DNA of 47,013 bases from an uncultured Eubacteriales bacterium (GTDB lineage Bacteria; Bacillota; Clostridia; Peptostreptococcales; Anaerovoracaceae), in the NCBI GenBank assembly GCA_900542565.1, contig UQOC01000014.1, positions 1 to 47,013 of the forward strand. The letters run 5' to 3'. Made by a program: the position numbers and the translations under genes. The notes beneath the pieces are model-generated. The model saw only the letters and a list, made by a program, of their open reading frames with translations, did no database searches and was not told the origin of the DNA. Below are positions 23,885 to 31,390 of this stretch, in pieces (position 1 is the stretch's first letter; every line of letters starts with the position of its first letter).

Positions 23885-24694
23885 CTAAAATCTGCAATAT
23901 TCCCATTTATATCTTCCACCATCAGGGGATAAGCTGATGGCAGCAAAGACTTCCTGTTCACTGGAGCCGTCTTCTGTAAATTCGGCTGTAATATCCGTCC
24001 TCAGGCCGTGCTCTGTCGCAAAATCGTGTATTTTCTGGACATCCTGCGCAAAATCGTCGAGCTGATCCGACATCAGTCTGAGCGCCCCATCGATGAAAAA
24101 TTCTCCGCTGTAAGGTTCCTCAAGATCCTCGCAAATATCATATTTATCGTTAAATTCATTTCCCAGATCAGTTAGCTTTTCTGCGAGCTCTTTGTCGTCA
24201 AATATTTTTTCATTATCGGAGGTTATTGCCAGCTGAAAATGGTACGAGTACCAGCCGAGGCCCTCTATTGCTCCTCTCTCCTGATCGAAAGGCGGACATC
24301 CCGCATATTTATCCGAGTACAGATAAGTGCGGAGCTCTGTGGTGTTATCATAATACTCGATGCACTTATAGATCACATTCTTTCTCAGTTCGTCGCAGTC
24401 ATTCTCTCTTAAGTAGCTCTCCCAGCGGGAAAGGCCGTATTTTTCACCATCCGATGTGAAAAGGCTATACTCGATAAAGAAATCTATGGTGTCAGCTGAA
24501 CAAAGATCGATCTGCTGCGGCGCTATCTCCTGTCCGTCTGCATGCAATCTCATCCTGTAAATATCCGCAGCCTGGATGTCTGGAATATCCTTGAATTGAT
24601 CCAGGTATTTTGACAGCTCCCACAATATGTTTTTCGTCACATCATTTGCATTGTAAACCTTTAGAAATTCCTTTGAATTGATCGATACGCTCAT
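23885..24694 (-). CDS. Unknown acidic protein directly after pglZ
   Basis: A 269-residue protein rich in Asp and Glu, with no signal peptide, membrane segment or motif I recognise. AGGAGACGGACA before the ATG and the 15-bp gap to pglZ indicate co-transcription with BREX, as does the 12-bp gap to the following BRCT gene. Tyr/Asp-rich stretches (EYSLFTSDGEKYGLSRW, YLYSDKYAGCPPF) and a final beta-rich segment are seen. An acidic soluble partner of a defence complex is possible, but function is unknown. Confidence 0.6.
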   Translation of the reverse strand: MSVSINSKEFLKVYNANDVTKNILWELSKYLDQFKDIPDIQAADIYRMRLHADGQEIAPQQIDLCSADTIDFFIEYSLFTSDGEKYGLSRWESYLRENDCDELRKNVIYKCIEYYDNTTELRTYLYSDKYAGCPPFDQERGAIEGLGWYSYHFQLAITSDNEKIFDDKELAEKLTDLGNEFNDKYDICEDLEEPYSGEFFIDGALRLMSDQLDDFAQDVQKIHDFATEHGLRTDITAEFTEDGSSEQEVFAAISLSPDGGRYKWEYCRF

Positions 24695-24709
24695 TGTCCG
24701 TCTCCTTTC

Positions 24710-27301
24710 CTAAAACCCGAAATCGTCGGCGAATGCGATGTTTACATTGAATTCTATCTCTTCTATCATGCCTGAATCACCGGCTATCACCAGCTTATAG
24801 TCTGAACCGTTCTGGTGGTTGCCCGGCGTCATGCTGAAAGTGACATGGGTAACTCTGTCCTTTTCTGCCGGAGCCGTCTTGTCGGCGATGATCTTTTTAC
24901 GGTCGCTGACAGGAGTTCCGTCTGCGGCGGCCATATAGACCGTGTACTCGCACGGCAGGACCTTATCGCCCACAGGCTGTTTTTGCAGAAAGTCAAGGGA
25001 AAAAATGCTGTTGGATATCCTGCGGCTTTCGCTGATGAGTATGAGCTCGGCTTTGGAGGTCTCCACATAGCCTTTGCTGCCTGCTTTCTGATTCTTGAAA
25101 ACGACCACCGGCACGGTCATCTCCTGCAGGCTGACACCACCGTGGACATAGTTTTCTCCGGCTCCTGCCGTCTTGATGCGTACCATGTTCCGCGGAGTAT
25201 AGCCTTTTATCGGGACTCCGCCTATCTGGCCGGAAAGCTCCACCGGCAGCAGAAAATCTGCCGTCGTCTCCGGCGCAGTCAGGGCGTAGCGCCGTCCCAG
25301 ATCGTATATCTGACCGCTGAAAACCTCACGGCTCAGCCTGTCGTTTTCTTCAAGAGGGCTGTATGTGTAGAGGAAGCCGTGGTCAGCCGTTATGAATATA
25401 TCCGTTCCGTTCATATCGTTTGATATGATCTTTACCATGGCCGCCAGCTCACGGACGGCGTCGTCGCAGGCCTCGAACACCTTGCGCTCTGTCCTCGGCT
25501 CATCACCGGCAGCGTCTATGGTGTTATGGTAAATATATATCACCTTTTTGCCGCTGACCAGTTCCTGACGCTGCTGCCTGGTCATGGCGAGGATGTCGCC
25601 ATATCTTGCGGCAACCGAATCATCGTTGGCTCTGCGCAGGACTTTCTGGCGGTCCTCAGTGGTGAGGGTGCCCATGCCGTCAACCTGAACTTCTCCTTTT
25701 TCTGTAACAGAAAGCTCAGTGCCCAGAAGGAGAGCTGCCATCCCGTAGCTGGTTATGGACGGAAAGACGCTCTGCATGGCTTCTGTCTTTGCTGTCCCTC
25801 TGGTGGAACGGACGAGCTCATCTCTGAGCTGAACAGCCGTCTCGTATCTAAGTCCGTCGGAAATTATGACAAAGGCACGGACATTTTTTTCCGTGACCGG
25901 TCGGACATATCTGCTGTAGAAATCTCTCTGCCTGTCTATGCCACTGACTGCGCCGGAGGATGCCATGTCGTCTTCTGTTGCGCTGAGCCAGCAGTCGGCC
26001 AGAGGGCCTAAAAATCTCTTTTTATACACCTGATCTATGTATCCAGCAGCAGCCTTGAGCTTGTCCTCCAGGGCCGGCTTGGGATTTTCCAGCGCACGGC
26101 TGAAATGGAAAAACAGGTGGCGGTAGGCGTTGTCCACCTTGTAGCCTTCTTCCGCGTAATATTTCCAGATCTCCCCGGCAATGGCCATATGGAAGCCCTG
26201 CGGATTTTTCTCTATGAACCGGTAAAGCTGCCCAATGTAAAGGAGGGCTTCGTAATATTCGGCGAACATGTCATACCAGCAGGAAGTCCGTCGTTTTTCA
26301 ACGGCTGCTGATATGGTCTCAGTCCTTATGGCCTGGGCTGCGATCTCATCGAGAAAGCGGGCTATGAGGCTCTCGTCTATGGACGGAAAGATGTCGCTGC
26401 CAAGGAGCACATCCGTGTCCATCTTGCCGAGCCGCCCGGACAGCTTAAGCTGATCGTCCACCGTATGGCAGAGGTCGAGCAGAGCCTGCCTGTCGCCTTT
26501 TTCCTGCCACTGGCGGAAAAGGCTGTAGCAATAGGCCGCGTGGCGGGGCGATATGTGCTGGTCCAGAGCTTTCAGGGCTCCGGCGGGCATGGTGTGGGAA
26601 AGGGCTGTCAGAAGCACATGGGCTGCGAAAAATCCCAGAGGCTTGCTGATGTCGTTTTCTTCCTTTTCGTAGCCGGTCAGCCTGGCCACCATATCCCAGA
26701 ATTCATCTATATCGCCGAATTTCTTTATACTGGTCAGAGGCGCGTTGTTTTCCTCGTCGAGACCGGCAGAAAGCACGGCTATGATCACATCCATGTCGCC
26801 TCCGCCCGGCACTCCTGCCAGAACCGCCATCACATCGCTGCGAAAAAGCTCCGGTTCACGATAAATATGTCCGAGTTTCTGGAACCTGAGCTTTCTTTCT
26901 TTGTTTTCAAAGAATTTTTTGTAGCGGCGGACAGTCTTGCGCATGAGGGGATCATCTTCGGCATTGATCTCTCCCATGAGCATGGAAAGGTAGTCGGCGC
27001 TGTATTTTTCGCTGAAAAGCCTGATGTCCCGGAGCCAGTCGTCCTGTGGCTTAAGATATGTAAGGGGATCGTATATGAGATAGTCGCTTTCCAGATCGTC
27101 GTGGAGCAGGAGCTTTTTGACGGCAAAGCTGTTGCGCCCCGTCAGCTTGACCTTTTTCACATCGGAAAGCTCTATCTGGTCAAAGAGTTCCTCAAACTCG
27201 TTGGCCTCGTCGCACCAGAAGATTATCCTCCTCCGGTAAAATTCCGGCAGCGGCGCTTCAAAACGCTGTCTTAAGGTATCCTGTATTGATTCTGCGGACA
27301 T
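24710..27301 (-). CDS. pglZ: BREX type 1 PglZ, alkaline-phosphatase-fold protein
   Basis: An 863-residue protein with PglZ domain signatures: VRAFVIISDGLRYE (474-487) and IFITADHGFLY (635-645), the metal-binding sites of the alkaline-phosphatase superfamily, plus the conserved MQSVFPSITSYGMAALL (509-525). The N-terminal part (RRRIIFWCDEANEFEELF) matches the BREX type A arrangement. PglZ is required for BREX host methylation and phage defence and is thought to work with PglX and BrxB. It begins 12 bp after the stop of the pglX 3' ORF with a GGAGATACACC ribosome binding site, and is followed by the 269-residue gene after 15 bp. It looks intact. Confidence 0.93.
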   Translation of the reverse strand: MSAESIQDTLRQRFEAPLPEFYRRRIIFWCDEANEFEELFDQIELSDVKKVKLTGRNSFAVKKLLLHDDLESDYLIYDPLTYLKPQDDWLRDIRLFSEKYSADYLSMLMGEINAEDDPLMRKTVRRYKKFFENKERKLRFQKLGHIYREPELFRSDVMAVLAGVPGGGDMDVIIAVLSAGLDEENNAPLTSIKKFGDIDEFWDMVARLTGYEKEENDISKPLGFFAAHVLLTALSHTMPAGALKALDQHISPRHAAYCYSLFRQWQEKGDRQALLDLCHTVDDQLKLSGRLGKMDTDVLLGSDIFPSIDESLIARFLDEIAAQAIRTETISAAVEKRRTSCWYDMFAEYYEALLYIGQLYRFIEKNPQGFHMAIAGEIWKYYAEEGYKVDNAYRHLFFHFSRALENPKPALEDKLKAAAGYIDQVYKKRFLGPLADCWLSATEDDMASSGAVSGIDRQRDFYSRYVRPVTEKNVRAFVIISDGLRYETAVQLRDELVRSTRGTAKTEAMQSVFPSITSYGMAALLLGTELSVTEKGEVQVDGMGTLTTEDRQKVLRRANDDSVAARYGDILAMTRQQRQELVSGKKVIYIYHNTIDAAGDEPRTERKVFEACDDAVRELAAMVKIISNDMNGTDIFITADHGFLYTYSPLEENDRLSREVFSGQIYDLGRRYALTAPETTADFLLPVELSGQIGGVPIKGYTPRNMVRIKTAGAGENYVHGGVSLQEMTVPVVVFKNQKAGSKGYVETSKAELILISESRRISNSIFSLDFLQKQPVGDKVLPCEYTVYMAAADGTPVSDRKKIIADKTAPAEKDRVTHVTFSMTPGNHQNGSDYKLVIAGDSGMIEEIEFNVNIAFADDFGF

Positions 27302-27313
27302 GGTGTATCTCCT

Positions 27314-28255
27314 TTATTTTATCTTTGCCAGCACATCGGCAAACAGAGCATAGTTGTGTTTGACGCCGTCGTCCAGGTCGATCTCGATGTTCATGTCGGC
27401 CAGGTGATGGATCTTTTCTTCGTATTTCTGGATCTCGAGGGCCTGTTCCTGGAGTTTTTTCTGCCGTTTGGTCAGTTTGACCCGCTCTGCCGTCTGAGCG
27501 TGCTCTATGGCCTGAGAAAGGGCCGCAAGCTGGGAGCGGTAGCGTTCCTGCATTTCATGAACATAGTCGGTCCTCATGCGGGCAAGCAGGTCGCTCTGGT
27601 AGCGGTGCATGTATGTGAGGGCTTTGAAGCCGTTTTTTTTGCCGCTGTCAAAGAGCCAGTAGATCGGCCGCTTCTGGTAGGTCTTGCAGTGGTCGGCGTA
27701 AAACTCGCTGAGAAAATAGTTCCTGATGGTCTCTCGGGAAGTGCCCTTGCTGCCGAGGGCGTCGGCAACGAAGTTGAGGTTTGCTTCCAGACTTTCAGCG
27801 CCGTAGACGGTCTCCACCCATTTTACGAACAGGGCTGTCATGTCGTTTTCAAAGTATTCGTCATCGCAGATGGGGATTATATTGTCTCTGACCGGAATAA
27901 AGGTAGTGTACCTGCTGTCGTCCCAGTCACCTCCCGCATAGGCCAGCCCCTCCACATCGAGGGAATACCTGCCCAGCATACAGCCTACGGCGTAGGAAAT
28001 AAGGGAGACGATCTCGTCCCGCTTGGTGCGTACATAGCTGCTGCCTTTCATGAATTCTGGCACATCGTCTCTGGTGTCGTAAACCCGGTGGACGGTCACA
28101 TCTCTGTCGGCCACATCGGGGGTGAGCTCGTCCTGCAGGCCGTAAATGTCGATGAAAATGCGGTTCAGTTCTTCTTCGTTGGCCTTGAGCTGGTCAAAGC
28201 GCTGATTGCACTCAGCCTTCCAGGCTTCGTATTTGTCGGATATTAGTGTTCCCAT
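27314..28255 (-). CDS. pglX: BREX PglX C-terminal part as a separate ORF
   Basis: A 313-residue ORF that carries the normal C-terminus of PglX: RFDQLKANEEELNRIFIDIYGLQDEL, VSLISYAVGCMLGRYSLDVEGLAYAGG, IIPICDDEYFENDM and a final coiled coil (RVKLTKRQKKLQEQALEIQKYEEKIHHL). In ordinary PglX this follows on directly from the WDSYETSWDF..HP segment that ends the upstream ORF at 28841. I chose ATG 28255 because AGGAAGG (the last codons of the HEPN gene) lies about 11 bases upstream. There is no frameshift or stop inside it. Together with the 838-residue N-terminal ORF it sums to 1151 residues, the usual PglX size, so the two could assemble in trans. Confidence 0.85.
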   Translation of the reverse strand: MGTLISDKYEAWKAECNQRFDQLKANEEELNRIFIDIYGLQDELTPDVADRDVTVHRVYDTRDDVPEFMKGSSYVRTKRDEIVSLISYAVGCMLGRYSLDVEGLAYAGGDWDDSRYTTFIPVRDNIIPICDDEYFENDMTALFVKWVETVYGAESLEANLNFVADALGSKGTSRETIRNYFLSEFYADHCKTYQKRPIYWLFDSGKKNGFKALTYMHRYQSDLLARMRTDYVHEMQERYRSQLAALSQAIEHAQTAERVKLTKRQKKLQEQALEIQKYEEKIHHLADMNIEIDLDDGVKHNYALFADVLAKIK

Positions 28256-28263
28256 AGTGTTTA

Positions 28264-28836
28264 CTACCTTCCTATTTGATTTGCTACTGCATCTTGTAAT
28301 ATCTTTCTCCATTTTCTTAAGTCAGCTTGACAACATACGATTCTTGCGGTAATTGCTCCCTTGTCATTTATGTCTTCAAAAAGCAGTCTGATATAAGTTC
28401 CACCATGTTGCAAATATACATGTCCATGGGCAATAGCATTTCGCAAATGTCTCAATAGACATTCTAAATCAGACTCTTTGCGTGTTTTATCTCTCTTTGC
28501 TTCTCGAGTCATTCTCTTACATAAAAATCGATTGCAGTGAGGGCAAATTACATTACCCAAAAGAGCCAGTTCAGAAAGCTTTTTATTCGTTTTATCGTTG
28601 TGCGCGCAAAACACAAACTCTTTTTTGTTCTTTGTTATTTCAGCCAAAACATCATCATGGTATGTAACATCTAAAAGCGGGCTCTGCGCTGATTCAATGT
28701 TTGGAGCCATATATTGAAAATATGAACATAGCTTTCTAATTTCTCCAATGTCACATTCAGCAGGAATAATCGCGTTCTCATTACCAAGATGAAAGGGTTG
28801 TATTTTTTTATTGCATTTAGATAATATACACTTCAT
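28264..28836 (-). CDS. HEPN-type protein encoded inside the split pglX gene
   Basis: A 190-residue protein with LRHLRNAIAHGHV at 128-140. The R132-N-A-I-A-H137 motif (R-X4-H with Asn after Arg) is the catalytic signature of HEPN RNases such as toxins and PrrC/RloC anticodon nucleases. Upstream are possible zinc-binding cysteines (Cys3, Cys8, Cys28 and CPHCNRFLC at 98-106). The ATG lies 4 bp after the TGA of the pglX 5' ORF with no good ribosome binding site of its own, so translation is probably coupled; its own end supplies the ribosome binding site for the pglX 3' ORF. The DNA is AT-rich like the last 600 bp of the upstream ORF. It may be a guard RNase kept silent by PglX, or a non-catalytic HEPN protein. 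Confidence 0.65.
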   Translation of the reverse strand: MKCILSKCNKKIQPFHLGNENAIIPAECDIGEIRKLCSYFQYMAPNIESAQSPLLDVTYHDDVLAEITKNKKEFVFCAHNDKTNKKLSELALLGNVICPHCNRFLCKRMTREAKRDKTRKESDLECLLRHLRNAIAHGHVYLQHGGTYIRLLFEDINDKGAITARIVCCQADLRKWRKILQDAVANQIGR

Positions 28837-28840
28837 CGTC

Positions 28841-31357
28841 TCACACCATCGGATGTTTCTTAAAGTCCCACGAGGTTTCGTAGGAGTCCCAGTCATGTAC
28901 GCTTTTTAAAATACTTTCATTCACCAGCTCCTTTACTTTACTTACTTTAGCCATAGAAACTAATATTGGTAGTTTTTTTATATCGCCAATTTGCAGATTG
29001 ATTGTAGGAGACAAAAGTTCTAAAAAAGAAAAACTTACACACGAATTTAAGAATCCCAATAGGTAATCCTTTTTTTCTTTAATTACAATCGCTGGGCTAG
29101 CGTCATCAAAAAACACATTAGCCGGATTTAATCTAAACGAGTTTTTTCCACTAGTTATTTTCGACCAAACATATGTAAGGTGCCCGAAATATTTTTCTGC
29201 GCCCATACCACTCTTTTCATAATTTCTTAAAATATTTCCATCATTTTTCCAGTTTATAACATATTCTAAATTACCATACCACTTGCGATACTCGCCACCT
29301 TTACTATATTTTCTCCATTCTGTCCCTAATTTCTTTTTGTTTATTTCGTACCATTTTCTCAAAAATCTTAGATTATCACCAGTAAAAATTCCTTTTGAAA
29401 TTGCTATAGAGAACTGAATAATCGGTTCGCCACAAACGAAATTGTTAATATAGTTCTCCCCCACCCAATACGCCACCGGTGAACCGGGGATTTTGGAGAA
29501 GGTGGATTGGTCTTTGTAAGAGCGATTCTCTCCTGCCAGGAACATATCCTCTTTGCCTTGCTGTGTTGTCGGCTCAATCAGCCTGCAATAAGTTCCTTTA
29601 TAACCGGCAATCCGATCATTGCGCATTACAAAGCTGGTGGTCTGCACCACTTCTCCTGCTATTTCCTCAAAGGCTCTCGCTCCTAAATGTATCATGTTTA
29701 CTGTGTCTATCAGCAGGAGTTTCTGTCTCAGTTTTTCATAGCTTGACAGGAACATCCATGCGTGCTGTGTGATCATTGCCTGGAAGCGATCTTTATCTGT
29801 TATCTGATGGCACTTTTCCATAAATACGGCAAACAGGTCGCTCTTACTGTCCGGATAGTTCTTCTTCACAAATTCGCTCAGCTTTGCGCCCATGCCGCTG
29901 GCTCCCATATACGGCGGATTGGTGACCACCACATCGTATTTGGCCGACATCACCTCTGCTGCCTGAATCAATGGCAGAATCTGCTCCAGTACATTCTGGC
30001 GATAGAGGCTGATGTCGTCTCTCACTTCTTCTACCCTTGCATTCAGAAGATCAAAATCTGCCGGCGATATGTTCAATATAGAGCCGTATTCCTTGGCGTC
30101 TCTAAATTCCCTGACGATAGTGCCGAAGTCCTTTTGAATCTTCGGGTCATTATTGATAAAATAAGCGATCGTCTCATTGTCAAGTTCATTGCTTTCCGGT
30201 ATGGCATAAACTTTAGGCTGGGCGCCTCTTTGCAGGAATCGCCTGTCATACTGGCAGCCTTTCATCATAACGGCAAAGTATGCAAGCTGGGAGGCTCTTT
30301 CGTCAATATCGAGCCCGTACAGGTTGTTCTCCACTATGCTCTTTGCAGCGTCACGGCGGCTTACGCCGCTTTTTTCATAAATCCTTATCATAACATCAAA
30401 GGCGTAGGACAGAATATGCCCGCTGCCCATGCACGGGTCGATAAGCCGTATATCCTGAGTTTTCAGCGCAGCATACTCGGCACGGATTTTTGCAAGCTGT
30501 GCCTGCACCTGGGGTTCCTGCTCTGCTTCATCCAGATAATATTTCCATTCCGACCTCAGTTCTTCGTCCGGATGTCCCTCTATCCACAGCCTTCCAAGGC
30601 TGTTTTCCACCATGTAGCGGACTATCCATTCCGGGGTAAAGAGCTGGGTTGCCGACGGTATCCTTTCCTTGGTGATCTTTACATTCTTTTTCAGCAAAGC
30701 AAAGGTCTCGTCTTTCAGCTCAGCGTTGTAATACTGATATAACCACCCTATGATCTGCACCTGATCTGTCCAGTCTTCTTCCGGGATGTCGCTGACCATG
30801 CGGCCGATGACCCCGTCTTCTCTGAGGATGTTGTTGGGGAGCAGCAGCTCTGTGTAGCTGCCCATTTTCTCGAACATCAGAGGCAGGGGCTCGTTGAGGG
30901 CGTTGCACTGGGTCAGCAGCAGATAACGGTACAGGTCGTCCTCCTGATTGCCGTCTATGTAGCGTACAACCTTGTCCCAGTCAAGGCCGGGCAGGTCAAT
31001 GCTTAGGGCTGCCGAGATGATCTCCGGCCTGAAGTTTCCGCTTACATCGGAAAACACTCGGATATGAGTCGGCAGATAATTATTCACTTCCATGAACCTG
31101 AGGGCGATAAAGCGGTTGAACCAGGTATATGCCACTTCTTCCATGACCTGGTCGTAGCCTTTGCTCTGGATCTGGCGTATGAGCTCTTTTCTCTGTTTCT
31201 TTTCGTCATCTGAAAGCACCCGGCCGTTGACGACCGAATCTTCCGGACTGCCGTATCCCTGGACTGTCACTCCGTACTGATAAGCCCGCTGGGACACCTG
31301 TTCTATCAGCTCCCGCCTTGCCCATACGGCAAATTTCTGTATCGCACTCTTGTTCAT
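28841..31357 (-). CDS. pglX: BREX PglX adenine methyltransferase, N-terminal part as a separate ORF
   Basis: An 838-residue ORF with the full methyltransferase core: AdoMet motif I DPCMGSGHIL (307-316) and catalytic NPPY (480-483, in VVVTNPPYMGASG). After these come the target-recognition region (KGIFTGDNLRFLRKWYE, GGEYRKWYGNLEYVINW, FGHLTYVWSKITSGK, GFLNSCVSFSFLELLSPT) and the segment WDSYETSWDFKKHP, at which it stops. PglX N6-methylates adenine in the BREX site and is needed for phage restriction. From about codon 632 (near 29460) the DNA turns AT-rich up to the stop and through the HEPN gene. AGGAUG and other purines precede the ATG. The missing C-terminus is coded at 27314-28255. Confidence 0.9.
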   Translation of the reverse strand: MNKSAIQKFAVWARRELIEQVSQRAYQYGVTVQGYGSPEDSVVNGRVLSDDEKKQRKELIRQIQSKGYDQVMEEVAYTWFNRFIALRFMEVNNYLPTHIRVFSDVSGNFRPEIISAALSIDLPGLDWDKVVRYIDGNQEDDLYRYLLLTQCNALNEPLPLMFEKMGSYTELLLPNNILREDGVIGRMVSDIPEEDWTDQVQIIGWLYQYYNAELKDETFALLKKNVKITKERIPSATQLFTPEWIVRYMVENSLGRLWIEGHPDEELRSEWKYYLDEAEQEPQVQAQLAKIRAEYAALKTQDIRLIDPCMGSGHILSYAFDVMIRIYEKSGVSRRDAAKSIVENNLYGLDIDERASQLAYFAVMMKGCQYDRRFLQRGAQPKVYAIPESNELDNETIAYFINNDPKIQKDFGTIVREFRDAKEYGSILNISPADFDLLNARVEEVRDDISLYRQNVLEQILPLIQAAEVMSAKYDVVVTNPPYMGASGMGAKLSEFVKKNYPDSKSDLFAVFMEKCHQITDKDRFQAMITQHAWMFLSSYEKLRQKLLLIDTVNMIHLGARAFEEIAGEVVQTTSFVMRNDRIAGYKGTYCRLIEPTTQQGKEDMFLAGENRSYKDQSTFSKIPGSPVAYWVGENYINNFVCGEPIIQFSIAISKGIFTGDNLRFLRKWYEINKKKLGTEWRKYSKGGEYRKWYGNLEYVINWKNDGNILRNYEKSGMGAEKYFGHLTYVWSKITSGKNSFRLNPANVFFDDASPAIVIKEKKDYLLGFLNSCVSFSFLELLSPTINLQIGDIKKLPILVSMAKVSKVKELVNESILKSVHDWDSYETSWDFKKHPMV

Positions 31358-31390
31358 CTCCTACATCCTTTCCAATACTTCTCTTGCTGC

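Noticed and set aside
27356..28246. Plus-strand ORF of 296 codons opposite the pglX 3' part
   Set aside because: It mirrors a conserved PglX C-terminus on the minus strand and has no matching family or ribosome binding site.
28264..28896. Simple sequencing error or frameshift as the cause of the pglX split
   Set aside because: The halves are separated by 585 bp with an intact ORF, its own motif and a ribosome binding site for the second half, which a single-base error cannot create.
29762..30742. Plus-strand ORF of 326 codons opposite pglX
   Set aside because: Antisense to the conserved methyltransferase core of PglX; an artefact of codon bias.
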